DNA from: Euglena gracilis
Lineage: Eukaryota > Euglenida > Euglenophyceae > Euglenales
Direction: 5' to 3'
Length of the DNA stretch: 64,000 nucleotides
Assembly (NCBI GenBank): GCA_039621445.1
Contig: CP154955.1
Span: 30,387,471-30,451,470, forward strand
Part shown: positions 22,201-34,400 of the stretch, in pieces
Position numbering within the stretch: position 1 is the stretch's first letter
How the letters are laid out: each line of letters begins with the position of its first letter
Program-made: the position numbers and the translations under genes
The notes under the pieces: generated by a model
The model's input: only the letters and a program-made list of their open reading frames with translations
Databases searched by the model: none
Told to the model about the DNA's origin: nothing

Positions 22201-24657
22201 TCGCCGGCGACGCCCATTTTGCGGAGTTATTGTTTTTCTTTGTGCACCTTTTGAAAGGGGCTTAAGATTTTATTGCTGCCAACCAAAAGTCTCTGAAATT
22301 TAAGGGGTTTGGCCAAAACGGTTGCAGGCGCGCCGAATTTCTTCCGTACAATGAAGGGGGCAGCCTCTCGGGTCTGAAACCCCGAGTCTCGGCCACCCCC
22401 TGGTTTCACAAACCTGACCCGGTAACGCTGTGTTCGGCGAGGGTTTTGCCGTTGCAGAGGTCGCCACAGCCCATGATTGAAACGTTGGCCGGCAAAGGGA
22501 ACATGGACACGCACCGCTGTCTCGGCTCTGCCACCCGGCTGCCGAGTCCCAGACATCGGCTGCAGAAGTCGTTTTGGGGCGTCTTTGCTGGAAAGGTCTC
22601 ACGTCGCACTGCATCATGGCCGCTTTTTGCGCATTTTTTTAGTTGATTTTTATGGGGCGTGAGGACAGCCGCAGAGGCCGATTGGACATATGTGCAGCAG
22701 CGGGACCAGTGGTGTACTGACGCGGAGGTCGACGCTCGCGAGAGGAGGGTGGATGCCGTGCCACTTATTCCCGCCAGCAAAAATTTCCCAGCCTCTGCCC
22801 GGGGGGGGGGGGGGTCGCCGGCGACGCCCATTTTGCGGAGTTATTGTTTTTCTTTGTGCACCTTTTGAAAGGGGCTTAAGATTTAATTGCTGCCAACCAA
22901 AAGTCTCTGAAATTTAAGGGGTTTGGCCAAAACGGTTGCAGGCGCGCCGAATTTCTTCCGTACAATGAAGGGGGCAGCCTCTCGGGTCTGAAACCCCGAG
23001 TCTCGGCCACCCCCTGGTTTCACAAACCTGACCCGGTAACGCTGTGTTCGGCGAGGGTTTTGCCGTTGCAGAGGTCGCCACAGCCCATGATTGAAACGTT
23101 GGCCGGCAAAGGGAACATGGACACGCACCGCTGTCTCGGCTCTGCCACCCGGCTGCCGAGTCCCAGACATCGGCTGCAGAAGTCGTTTTGGGGCGTCTTT
23201 GCTGGAAAGGTCTCACGTCGCACTGCCAGTACCAGACGTGAGGTTTGCTGTGCAAGAGAAGAGGGGGCGTGAGGACAGCCGCAGAGGCCGCTTGGACATA
23301 TGTGCAGCAGCGGGACCAGTGGTGTACTGACGCGGAGGCCGACGCTCCCGAGAGGAGGGTGTATGCCGTGCCACAGTACCCCCCCCCCAAATAATAAATC
23401 CCCCGGTTTATTATTCGGACACTCGAAGTCGCCGGCGACGCCCATTTTGCGGAGTTATTGTTTTTCTTTGTGCACCTTTTGAAAGGGGCTTAAGATTTTA
23501 TTGCTGCCAACCAAAAGTCTCTGAAATTTAAGGGGTTTGGCCAAAACGGTTGCAGGCGCGCCGAATTTCTTCCGTACAATGAAGGGGGCAGCCTCTCGGG
23601 TCTGAAACCCCGAGTCTCGGCCACCCCCTGGTTTCACAAACCTGACCCGGTAACGCTGTGTTCGGCGAGGGTTTTGCCGTTGCAGAGGTCGCCACAGCCC
23701 ATGATTGAAACGTTGGCCGGCAAAGGGAACATGGACACGCACCGCTGTCTCGGCTCTGCCACCCGGCTGCCGAGTCCCAGACATCGGCTGCAGAAGTCGT
23801 TTTGGGGCGTCTTTGCTGGAAAGGTCTCACGTCGCACTGCCAGTACCAGACGTGAGGTTTGCTGTGCAAGTGAAGATGGGGCGTGAGGACAGCCGCAGAG
23901 GCCGCTTGGACATATGTGCAGCAGCGGGACCAGTGGTGTACTGACGCGGAGGCCGACGCTCCCGAGAGGAGGGTGTATGCCGTGCCACAGTACCCCCCCC
24001 CCCAAATAATAAATCCCCCGGTTTATTATTCGGACACTCGAAGTCGCCGGCGACGCCCATTTTGCGGAGTTATTGTTTTTCTTTGTGCACCTTTTGAAAG
24101 GGGCTTAAGATTTAATTGCTGCCAACCAAAAGTCTCTGAAATTTAAGGGGTTTGGCCAAAACGGTTGCAGGCGCGCCGAATTTCTTCCGTACAATGAAGG
24201 GGGCAGCCTCTCGGGTCTGAAACCCCGAGTCTCGGCCACCCCCTGGTTTCACAAACCTGACCCGGTAACGCTGTGTTCGGCGAGGGTTTTGCCGTTGCAG
24301 AGGTCGCCACAGCCCATGATTGAAACGTTGGCCGGCAAAGGGAACATGGACACGCACCGCTGTCTCGGCTCTGCCACCCGGCTGCCGAGTCCCAGACATC
24401 GGCTGCAGAAGTCGTTTTGGGGCGTCTTTGCTGGAAAGGTCTCACGTCGCACTGCCAGTACCAGACGTGAGGTTTGCTGTGCAAGAGAAGAGGGGGCGTG
24501 AGGACAGCCGCAGAGGCCGCTTGGACATATGTGCAGCAGCGGGACCAGTGGTGTACTGACGCGGAGGCCGACGCTCCCGAGAGGAGGGTGTATGCCGTGC
24601 CACAGTACCCCCCCCCCAAATAATAAATCCCCCGGTTTATTATTCGGACACTCGAAG
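22201..24657 (+). repeat. Tandem array of four 614-bp units containing a coding cassette
   Basis: Units start at 22,201, 22,815, 23,429 and 24,044 (TCGCCGGCGACGCCC). A1 has one unit (12,142-12,756). Each unit repeats the exons described at 12,269-12,536. The third exon is intact in units 2 and 4, altered at its 5' end in unit 1, and changed at its acceptor region in unit 3. Junctions of later units read CGAAGTCGCCGGC. This fuses the unit start to the interior of the AATAATA-type MITE at a shared GTCG, so the array grew through microhomology or unequal exchange. Confidence 0.9.
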
Positions 24658-24910
24658 TCGGGGTCCAGGGGGGTTTTATTATTTGGGGGGAATTTTGGGG
24701 GGGAGTTTTATTATTTGGGCAAATTTTTTCATGTCAAAAATCGACCCCAAAAAACCCTCCACAGGCTCCAATGGTCACTTTTTTTTTGGCATTTTTGGGC
24801 CTCTTTGAAAAATGGGTGCTTTTTGGTATATTTTCTGCACCAATTTCATCCATTTCTGTGACTTTTTTTTGCAACCTTTCTGACAGACGAGGACACCCCC
24901 AGCCCGCAGT

Positions 24911-25371
24911 TTGAATCAGGGGCAGCCGAGTGCCCCTCCAACCAAGTCACACGTGCATTTGTGCCGTTTAAACACACCATATGTGTACATCTTAGGGGCT
25001 ATCACCACAGAGAGGGTGTGCAACTTCTCTAATATGGAGGCCAAAGTGATGCTTGCGGTGTTTTGTGTGACGGTTGTGGAACTGTCCAGTGGCATCTCTG
25101 GGTACCCCCACTGGACGTCAACACAAGACGTGCAGGCATGCGCCGCGCGCAAATGCGCATGTGGACAGGAGAGTGGGCTTTTGGAAGGTGATGAGCGAGC
25201 CCCCCATTTAGCTGGTTGGCCAGCAATGGCGGGAGTGCCTTCTAACGATATGGCTGCGTGGCAGGCAGAGGGCTTGCTGCACGGAGGTGGGCAGGGTATT
25301 GCCCCTGGCCACAGGATCACACCATTTGCACTTGATTTGCAGTCGACCTCTGGAAGCCTAGGTCTCATATC
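24911..25371 (+). CDS. Possible exon(s) of A2 in un-inverted orientation
   Basis: A 164-codon plus frame crosses this region with TTERVCNFSNMEAKVMLAVF, ELSSGISGYPHWTSTQ and the same GWPAMAGVPSND segment as A1. ATCACCACAG just before it is a plausible acceptor. The boundaries are uncertain. Confidence 0.3.
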
Positions 25372-26094
25372 TGTTGGTGATCTCAGGCGGCCAAAATCGA
25401 ATTAAAGCCTTTTTGGTCGATTTGCGCATTTTGGCACAACAACCATAATTTGATTTTAGCTGCAGGAGGTGAGAGCGAGAGCGACCAGGATTGGACGAAA
25501 TCCCGGCCGAATAACGCTTTTTGGCCAGGCTTTCCCAGGAATTCTGTGTTTTTTGCCGTTTTTTTTTTGTGGTCGGCACGGTACGAAAACCCCTGGACCT
25601 CCCCCCCAAAGTGAGAAACACATCGACAAAAACACAAAAACCCTGGTACCCTGGTACCGCCACCGGCCATTTTGTGCGCTCTCCTCACCAGTTGTCGGCG
25701 GATGGCGGTGTCTCTCTCCCATGGTTTTGACGCACTTTTTTTGTTTTTGCCAGCCTCGGATTTGTGTTTTTGGGTGTTTGCCTGAGCCTGGGGAACAAGG
25801 ATGGGAGGTTCAGGGTGGGTCCAATTGTGTCGCTGGGCAGGGTCGCAGGGAAGGAGGCGTGTCCGGGGCGTTTGTGAAGGCCCGGGCAGGGTGAAGGGAG
25901 AGTGCTCCGAAGAGGGAAGGGTCGGGGGTCCCCACCGAACTTGCCGCCAGGATGTGTCCGGCTAAATTGTGTTGAATTGCAACCCTGCACCGCCGGGCTG
26001 GGGTTTAGAACACAGTCGCCGACGTCTGCCAGATTTTTTTGGGCGGGGCTTCTTCTTCACAAGCTTTCCATGCGGAAATGCTAAAGGAGTGTTT
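25371..26094. mobile_element. About 0.72-kb A2-specific insertion with a CTTAG-like terminus
   Basis: A1 reads ATATCTGCCCCTCCC uninterrupted. A2 has about 724 bp between ATATCTG and TTCTGCCCCTCCC. Near its left end, CTCAGGCGGCCAAAATCGAA (25,382) matches the terminus of the 8,425 element at most positions, followed by TTGCGCATTTTGGCACAA, a degenerate palindrome of that family. I find no matching right terminus. Confidence 0.5.
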
Positions 26095-26499
26095 TCTGCC
26101 CCTCCCTTCAGATTAGCGTAAATGTTCTGCTGCAAATCCATAAATTGTTGTGGACCCCCCCCCCCAGGGAGGAAGCTGCCACCTGATAGGTCGGCCCAGG
26201 ACGGCCCTGACAACTGCCTATGATGCCAAACTTGCCATTCAGATTCATTCCATATTTTTTTAAAAGGTTTTGTAGCACGGGGAGGGAGAGTGGTTTCTGG
26301 GCCCCTGCCAGTGGTGGGGCGTTCACGGCCACCTCCAAACGGGTTGGCTTAAACCCGACCCCCCACTTATAACCCCCCCCATCCTATAACCAGGTTTTAA
26401 ATAGTGCTGAGCTCTTAATAAGCGCTCACCCACCCCTTCATTGACACCCCCATATAAACCGGCGCACTCCATGGAGCTCTGATGACTGAAATGCAAAGG

Positions 26500-27560
26500 T
26501 TTTGTGTTTTCCGGGCTTTGAGCGAAAATTTTTTTTCGATTGTTTCGACTTTTTTGACCCAAAAATGACCGGAAGTGAGTGGGTTGACAGCCCAAAACGG
26601 GGCGCTGGCCGGTCGAAAAACGCTCATTTTTCGACCCAAATACAGTTTTTCCGGGTCCGGGAGGCCCAAAAACATCGTTTCAGGCAAAATCTTTTTTCTA
26701 TTTTTTTCGACTTTTTTGACCCGAAAATGTCCCAAAGTCAATGGGTTGGCAGCCCAAAACGGGGCACTGGAGGGTCGAAAAACGCTCAATTTCGGCCCAG
26801 AAACAGTTTTTCTGGGTGCGGGAGGCCAAAAGACATCGTTTCGAGCAAAAAAAAATCGATTTTTTTTGACTTTTTTGCCCCGAAAATGACCCACACTCAA
26901 TGGGTTGGCAGCCCAAAACGGGGTGCTGGCGGGGCGAAAAACGCCCATTTTCGGCGCAAAAACAATTTTTCTGGGTTCGGGAGGCCCAAAACCATCGTTT
27001 CGGGCAATTTTTTTTCGATTTTTTCTGACCTTTTTGACCCATAATGGGCAGCATTGGTCATGATGGCCATCAATGGTCATGATGGGCATCATGGGCATCT
27101 GGGTCATGATGGCCATCATGGGTCATGCTGGACATCGGCGCGGCCCGGCCCGGCCCGGCCCGGCGGCACGGCCTGGCGGCCCGGCGGCCCGGGAAAAACG
27201 GTCATTTTCGGTTCAAAAACAGGTTTTCCGGGTCAGGGAGGCCCAAAAACATCGTTTTTGGCAAAAATAAAGAAATTAAAAAAAATTTCCATTTTTTTCG
27301 ACTTTTTTGGCCCGGTTTTGACTCAAAGTCAACGGGTTGGGCCCAAAATGGGGCGCCGGCGGTCGAAAAAGGCTCATTTTTGGCTCGAAAACACTTTTTT
27401 CGGGTCCGGGAGGTCAAAAAACATGGTTTTGGGCAAAAAATCTTTTTTGAATTTTTTTGACTTTCTGACCCAAAAATGGCTAAGTCCACCGGCCAGGGGG
27501 GCGGGCCACAGCCACAGGGGGGGGGGGGATGGGGGGGGGTCCGGGTCGGAAAAATTTTTT
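26500..27560 (+). repeat. Left arm: about 160-170-bp repeats plus GGTCATGATGGCC microsatellite
   Basis: Units contain CAATGGGTTGGCAGCCCAAA, AAAACGCTCATTTTCGG, a CAGTTTTTCCGGGTCCGGGA-like step and CATCGTTTCGGGCAAA. At 27,054-27,130 a GTCATGATGGCCATCAT microsatellite occurs, again at 28,262-28,430. Long ORFs here come from the repeat and are not genes. Confidence 0.8.
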
Positions 27561-27769
27561 TTCACTCAAAAGCATTTTTTTTGGTTCTGAAGTGAAAAAA
27601 AGTGTTTTTGAGCGAAAATTTTTTTTCAAAATTTTCGGTCCCAACCTGCCTCCCTCGCCCAGCCGCCCTCACAGCGCCCGCAGGGGCCCCCGAATACCCA
27701 AAACTGGCCCAAAATCGCACAATCAGACCCCGGGAACCCCAAAAAACGGTCAACCCCCCCCCCCCCTAA

Positions 27770-29400
27770 ACCTCATGATTGACCCCCTGGTTTGGGTCCC
27801 AACTCCCCGTCTGACCCGAGATACGGCCAATTTACGGTTTCGGGCCCCGAACGGGCCCGAAATGGCCAAAACTGGCAAAACTGGCCCAAAACCACAAAAC
27901 GGGCGTATCTCGGGCTAGGCGAGGAGTTAGCCCAAACCGCGCATACCGATCGATCGGACGTCCCAAAGTTGTGGAATGAGGTACTCTTTACTTTTTCTCA
28001 ACTCCGCAGCGTTTTCGAGATATTTTGAATTTTTCGATTTTTTGACCCCAAAAATGACCCTGCAATTTCCCCGGAAAGGAAAACGGTAGACAACTTTTTT
28101 GCTCGGGCCATATCACCGGACTGGCGGGGAGTTGCGGGTAACCTAAAGGCTCCAGAGGTACTAGGGATCGTCCCCTAACCTATGGGCTGTTCAATTTGAG
28201 GGCCACGAAATCCAATCACATCGATAATCCCGGGGTTTCCGGACCTACCCAGGGGGGTCCTGGGTCATGATGCGCATCATGGGTCATGATTATGATTATG
28301 ATGATCATTGGTCATGATGGCCATCATTGGTCATGATGGCCATCATTGGTCATGATGTGCATCATGGGTCATGATGGCCATCATGGGTCATGATGTGCAT
28401 CATCACCATGATGGCCATGATGGGCTGGGGGGTCGAAAACCGCCAATTTTCGGCTCGAAAACACTTTTTCCGGGTTCAGGAAGCCAAAAAACATGTTTTT
28501 GGGCAAATTTTTTTTCGATTTTTTCGACTTTTTGGCCCGAAAACGGCCAGTGGAAAAAGTGTACAAAATGGCCCAAATTGGCGGAAAATGGACAAAACTC
28601 GGGCTGGGCAGGGAGATGCGGGGAAATCAAAATACGAGTAGATAGGGCGTTCCAAGGGCTTCAATTTAGGTCTCCGGACATTTTTTTCAACTCCCCACCA
28701 TTTTGGAGATATTTTGCAAAACTGGTTTTTTGGCCCGTTTTGGGCTCCAAATGGCAGAGTCCCCCCATGGCGAAACCACAAAACGGCCATATCTCGGCCC
28801 AGGCGGGGAGTTGGCCCAAACCGCGCATACCGGTGGATAGGGCGTCCCAAAGTTGTGGAATGAGATACTCTTTACTTTTTCTCAACTCTGCAGCGTTTTC
28901 GAGATATTTTGAATTTTTCGATTTTTTGACCCCAAAAATGATCCCCTTTTGCTGGTCCAACAAACTTTCTTTGAAAAAAAGCGGTAGACAATTTTTTTGC
29001 TCGGGCACATCTCCGGATTGGCGGGGATTTGGGGGCAAAATGCGGGCTCTGGACAAACTAGGGACCCTCTCCTAACCTATAGGCTAATAAGTTTTCGGGT
29101 CCGGAAATCAGGTCACATCGATAATCCGCGGGTGTCCGGGCCTACTTGGGGGGGGGGGAGGGTGGGGGGCGGGGGGGTCAGGGGGGGTTTGGGGGGGGGG
29201 TGGTAAGCTTCGCTCTTACTGTAAAGAGATAAGAGCTCAGCGACCAGGGTGTGACGTAGAGCTGAGCTCTTTGGGAAGCGTGGACGTGCCGGCCCGGCGC
29301 GGCTAGACCCGTCCCCGCCGGCGGCTCGGCCGGGTGGTGGTGGTGGTGGAAGGATCATATGGCTATAATGCATTGGTGCAAAAGGGGGATAGAGTGGGTA
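27770..29400 (+). repeat. Left arm: GACCCCCTGGTTTGGGTCCC repeat units and hairpin module
   Basis: Units run CCCGAGATACGGCCAATTTA ... CCAAACCGCGCATACCGATC ... GTTTTCGAGATATTTTGAAT ... CTCGGGCCATAT, about 270-900 bp apart. The block ends with the compound hairpin module at 29,203-29,280 (TAAGCTTCGCTCTTACTGTA ... GAGCTGAGCTCTTTGGGA). No coding potential is seen. Confidence 0.75.
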
Positions 29401-30090
29401 TTATTATTCGGGATGCCTCCGAACGGTTGATGCCGCCCAGGCGTGGTTACCCCGAGTTCGCACCGCTCCCATCATCGTTGCCCCCCCAAGTGGGGTGACG
29501 ATGATGGGATGTCATCGGCTTGGGTCTCCCCGGCTATGGGTACCGGGGACCCGCACGGTTGCGGGCGGTTACCTACCTTGCTATCTTGCCATGGGCAAGA
29601 GGTTAGAATTTGGGGTTTCCCACTGGGTTGCAGGTAACGGTTTAGTTAGTGTTAGGTTGTTAGGGTCAGTTAGTGTTCGGTGTGTTGGTGTTAGTTAGCG
29701 AGATAGGCTAGTGTCAGGGAGAGGGGTTAGGGGAGAGAGGTTTTACCAAAAGGGGATGTGGCTTTTCCCGTTGGCATGGGGACTGGTGACGTTTGCCACT
29801 GGAAAAATTGGATGGTTAATGATTAGAGTTAGAGGTATTTACACTTCCGGAGTGTCTATTTCTTTTGGTATTTCCCCAGTGGATTGCAGAAGGAAACATT
29901 TTCATTGACAACATTCTCATTCACAACATTATCATTGACACATGAACAAAGGAAGCAGATTTGTCTCTTGGCTCTTGGGATGCAGCCTAAATTATTGCTT
30001 TGCCGAAGTAACTTGGAATGGACGATGTAATGTATCATCGTTGTGCAGAATATGCGCTTGGAGGCAAATGTTTTGAGATGTGTTCTGTTT
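29400..30090. other. Unique sequence beside the Helitron-like fragment
   Basis: No convincing gene. GTTAGT repeats lie at 29,640-29,740. Read on the minus strand, the coding fragment above ends in TATCG|GTAAGT, so 29.4-30.09 kb may be an intron whose next exon is missing. Confidence 0.4.
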
Positions 30091-30095
30091 ACTTA

Positions 30096-30249
30096 CCGAT
30101 ACGGTACAGATACGGGATTAATGTGCTTCGGCACGACAAGCCATTGTATCAACTTATCCCAATTCACAGTGAAAATTCGTTCGATTTTGGCCCTACAGTG
30201 TTCAGTTGCCAGCACTTGATCCCATTGGGACTTTGCCCCCAGAAATAAA
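30096..30249 (-). pseudogene. 3' piece of the Helitron-like DUF6570 region
   Basis: The minus frame gives LFLGAKSQWDQVLATEHCRA, then FTVNWDKLIQWLVVPKHINP. It continues exactly the frame of 40,337 onward once the transposon and one ACTTT copy are removed. DUF6570-like regions precede the Helitron-like helicase domain in many protist and animal proteins. No Rep or helicase motif is seen in this window. Confidence 0.6.
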
Positions 30250-30254
30250 ACTTT
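30250..30254. other. Target-site duplication ACTTT (left)
   Basis: Identical to 40,332-40,336 on the other side of the transposon. Confidence 0.85.
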
Positions 30255-30280
30255 CTTAGACGGCCGGGAATGCACTTTTC
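30255..30280 (+). repeat. Left terminal inverted repeat (26 bp)
   Basis: Perfect inverse of 40,306-40,331. The first internal palindrome follows at 30,296-30,313. Confidence 0.92.
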
Positions 30281-30619
30281 ACTTTTTGCCGTTTTTTGCG
30301 CACCCGCGCATTCTTTTTTGATGAAGTGAGTCACCACCACCCGACGGGGCGGCCGACCCGACAAGCCGAGGTGAGCAAGAGCAAAGGTGTACCACGACTT
30401 CCGGCGTCCGAGGATTTTTTTGAGGAATCCGACTTTTTTGACTTTGGGGAGACCTGTTTTTGACCTCCGCCGGCCGGGGAAAACACCTCGTCAAGCGAAG
30501 GCGGTGCGACACGAAACGCTGTTTTTCGAGGCGGCACCCTCGTCCAGTGAAGGTGTGGTACCCGCCGGCTCCCCCCATTCCCCGGTGGCCTCGGTGTTGC
30601 GCAGGTGCGCATTCACCTC

Positions 30620-31310
30620 CCTCCCCCCACCCCAGCCTTTATTTTGATTTGAAAGCAAAGCAGGGGCCTTTGGCTGGAGACACCCTTCCCTCCCTTGCCG
30701 GTCCCATCCCTTACCTTCCCTCGCTGTCCTTTGGTCCTTGGTCCGATATAGGGGGAAGGAGAGGGAGAGTGCCAGGGGTATAGAGGGGGAGGTGTGCAGG
30801 GGTTGAGAGGTGGGCGGTCCGACACACGGTTGGAGTGGCGTGTATATGGTTCGCCGGGGGTATAGGGTTGACACAGGGGTGTGACAGGGTCCCATGGCCC
30901 CACAGGGGATCACCGAGGCACGCCGTGCCTGGCACACACTGCGGCCCTCTGGCCGCCTTCGCCTGCGCCGCCCGACGCCCCGCCGCTGCCGGCCCCGGCG
31001 CAGCGCTGGACGCGCTGGTAGGTGCACTCCCCTTGGCCTTTGTGTCTCTCCCGTGGGGAGAGAGAGGGAGGGGTGTGCCCGCACCTGGCCCACCTCCCAC
31101 GGGTGCACCCCCGAGTGGCCTCACGGGTGTGCCACCCTGGTCCAGCGGACCGCCTAAGTGTACGCTTGGGGTGTGTGCTGCTGGCCGGTGTGCGTGCACC
31201 GCGTGGTAAACCAAATCCAAAAGGCAGGCACGATTCAGGAGAGGGGATGAACTCGCATGGCGCATTCTTTTGGCCCGGACGCTGTGTGCACTGTGTGTAC
31301 CCACCGGCGG
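30620..31310. other. GC-rich region left of the ParB-like gene, coding unclear
   Basis: The minus strand is open for about 197 codons (30,711-31,304) with low-complexity P/A/G residues. On the plus strand GGCCCCACAG ... GTAGGTGC would bound a 112-nt exon (30,906-31,017). Neither product is recognisable. It could hold a third small gene or the 3' region of the neighbour. Confidence 0.3.
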
Positions 31311-31495
31311 CTATGTCGACTGTGCACGCGAGAGGGGTTGACAGAATGGGAGGGAATCACCTCTGGGGAAGAGAGGGGTGCATGGGAAAACAATGCGCAT
31401 GTGCGCAATCAGCACACTGTGAGTTGAAGAATGCGCGCATGCGCAATGTTGCACTGGGCTGAGGAGTCTGAGGAGGAGTGCACCCCCCTGTGGTC

Positions 31496-34400
31496 TCACT
31501 TCTCCTTCCGCGGTGGCGGGAAGGGCAGCAGGGTGAACTTGGTCGTCTGCTCCTGCAGGGTGGACCGCGCTGCGGGGGACTGCTGCTGCTGGGGGCGGCG
31601 GGCTGGGGACTGGGCTGGGGATCGGGCACCGGCCGGGGGCTGGGGGCTGGGGGAGGGGGGCTGGCTGGAGGAGTGGGAGGCGCGGGCGCTGCTGCTGGGG
31701 ACGCTGCCGCCTGGCGGGTCCTCGGGGCGGCTGGGGCTGGGGCTGGGGCTGGAGAGCAGGGAGGTCCTCCGCTTGGGGTGTGGCGTCGCCTCCGGCTCCT
31801 CCTCCTGGGTACCCCGCTTCTTCTTCCTTGGGGGTGAGGGCCTCTGGGGCGGGGGGACGGTCTTGCCTGCGGGACGGCGGATCATGCCGAGGGGTGGGGG
31901 GCCGCTGGGCTTCTTGGGGGCGGGGCGGGGTGGGGGGGGAGTGGGCTCTGGGGCCTCCACCTCCTCCAGTGGGGGCACCGGGACCACGGGCTGCCTTCGC
32001 CGGTCTTCCCTCCCCCTGGCCCCCTCCTCCTCCTCGGACTCCACCACGGTCTCTGGCTCCACCGCAGCCTGGGCGGCCCCCTGCTGCCCCTCGGGCTCCC
32101 CCTCCTCGGCACCCTCGGCCTCCACCACCTGCGCGGAGGCCTCCTCCGGGCCTTCCCCCGCGGCCTCGGGCTCCGCCTCCTCCTCGGCCTCCTCCCCCTC
32201 TGCGTAGCTGGGGTGCGACGACAGCGGCGACGACGACCGTCCACTGCCCCCCTGGCCCTCCTCTTCATCACCCTCCTCCTCCTCCCCCTCTTCATCCTCC
32301 TCCTCCTCATCCGACGTGAACACCGGTGGGGGCCGCCCTCCCGGGCGATGTTCCTCCGGATCCGCCGCTCGTAGATCCGGGCCGTCCGCAGCAGGGACTC
32401 GGGCACCCCCTTGGAGGTGCTGGGCTTGGGCCGGGCCTTGGGCTTGGCCTTGGCCTTCCCCCGCTGTGCGGCCCGCTTGGCCGCCCGCTCCTTCTTCTTC
32501 TCCGACCGTCGCTGGACGGCCTCCTTCCGGGCCTGGGCCTCCGTCGCCTTCACCTCCAGCAGCTGCTTCAGCACCTCGGACTCCACCACCGTCCACAGCG
32601 GCTCGGACTTCTCCACGGCGTCCTGCAGCTGCTTCCACAGCCCGGTGTTGTCCACCAGGCAGGCCTCCTGCACCGCGTGCCGGATGTGCTCGGTGTACTC
32701 CACCGGCTGCACCCTCTCCTTCCCCGTCAGCACCGCCACCATGTGCGGGGGGTCGGGCGTCCAGTTCAGGATGTGCCCCACCCGCACCGCCGAGGGGAGC
32801 TGGAGGAGGAGGAAGCTGTCCACCTCCACGGGACGTCGGACAGCGCGGCGCCACAGGTAGTCCACGACGGCCCAGTGCAGCGCGTCGGGGGAGCCGTTGG
32901 ACTCGCGGTCCCAGAGGATGACGGGAGGGACCTGAGCAGGGGTGGCAAAGGGGGTGGGTATTGCGCAGGTGCGCATTCGAACATCATATGGAATACCAAC
33001 AGGGACATGGAATGCAACATCTTATAAACACAAATAAGAATGCGCACATGCGCAATCATCCCAATGAAGGGAGGATTGCGCAGGTGCGCATTCATTACCA
33101 GGGATCCACCCAAGCACCACCCAGGCGGATTATGCATCCAGACACACAGCGTTTATGCAATGCCATTGACTCAGAGCATCAGGGAGGGGGTTGCAGACAC
33201 CTTGAGCCTGTCCAGCTCCGTGTCGTGGAGGAGGACGTGGAGGGAGAACTCCACCGGCCGGTGGCGCTGCGCCCCGGCTCCACCACCTCGGTCCTCACCC
33301 AGCAGTCCACATCCAGCCGGTGCTTGGTGGCCACCCTCCGGTGGATGTGCTCCACCGTGGCCAGCGCCAGCGCCGGCGTCCCGAACACCACCACGGGGAC
33401 GTCGTCCGCCACGGCGTACACCTGCGGCGCGATCGCCACCCCTCGCTCAGCCTGCACCACCACCATCCGCACCCTAGCCTGCTCCGCCTGCATCGGCACC
33501 CCCGCCTCCGACGCCGCCGAGTAACAGAAGACCCTCGCCAGGGTCTTCTGCTGCCCCTGGACCTCCCGCGCGTAGTCCACGCAGGCCAGGTGCGCCGGGT
33601 CCTCCGTCACCACCACCTTGGGTCTCGGGCGTGGGGCGGCCAGGCTCTCCCGCAGCGCCTCGAACTTCACCGACGTCCAGACCTCGGCGGTGGCCAGCGC
33701 TGTGAAGGGCGGGCACGTCGCGTCCTCCTGCCACTCCCAGCGCCCGAGCCGCACGACCAGGTGGCGGAGTGCGACGGCCTCCTTGAACCTCCGTCTGGCG
33801 GCCCAGTCCTCCACTGCGAGGGACAGGGCACGGGAGTGGTGGGGAGAATGCGCAGGTGCGCAATCGAACCATAACATGCAGTGCACCCCACACAGAGCAA
33901 TCCATGTCCAGAGCACGATGCATCCATAACATTAGATGGGACAGAATGCAAACGTGGGTGGGTGACAGAAGCACACCAACTTCCGGGTGGATGAAGCGGT
34001 TGGCCTCCGTCCAGTGGAAGTTCACCCACATCTCCAGGCAGGCGTCGCTCACCGCCTTCTCGAAGTCCTGCAGCTTGGGCCTCTCCCCCAGCAGCGCCGG
34101 CACCACCGCCGCCCTCGCCTCCGGCGTCATCAGCATCCTCAGGGACCGCAGCGCCGACACCGTCAGACCCTTCTTCGTCGCCTCCAGCTTCCGCAGCGCC
34201 TCGATGGCCTGCTGCCCCAGCTGCTCCACCCAGCGCTGGAGGGGGCCGTACGCCTTGGTGGCCGTGTCCTGAGTGTGGGAGGCGGGAGGCAAGTTTATGG
34301 TCATTCCAAAGAAATGGCCAAATGCGCACATGCGCATTCTTCTCTTGAGAGAAGAATGCGCATGTGCGCAATCATGTGATGCCACACACACAGACTGTTG

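Larger units (their letters stand above)
17325..26350 (+). repeat. Duplicated block A, copy 2 (A2)
   Basis: It starts right after B1 and ends at the TA where the 23.4-kb insertion begins. It is longer than A1 because of three extra 614-bp units, a poly-T and insertions near 25.4-26.2 kb, despite the 600-bp loss in its transposon copy. Confidence 0.85.

Noticed and set aside
26415-29075. ORFs of 100-234 codons in the left arm (and similar ones at 43-49.5 kb)
   Set aside because: They repeat the same peptide (FDPKM...NGLAAQNGA) because the DNA is a tandem repeat. Frames change between units.
31496-32854. A full 452-codon minus ORF as one protein
   Set aside because: Only its 3' part (below about 32,340) is likely real. 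Upstream the better-supported frame is VPPVILWDRESNGSPD..., which has correct splice phase. The first part of the 452-codon frame is a GC-rich shadow.
32316-33027. Long plus-strand ORFs (201-258 codons) opposite the ParB-like gene
   Set aside because: They are Pro/Ala/Ser or Leu/Gly-rich mirror frames of a high-GC coding region, with no domains and no splice support.
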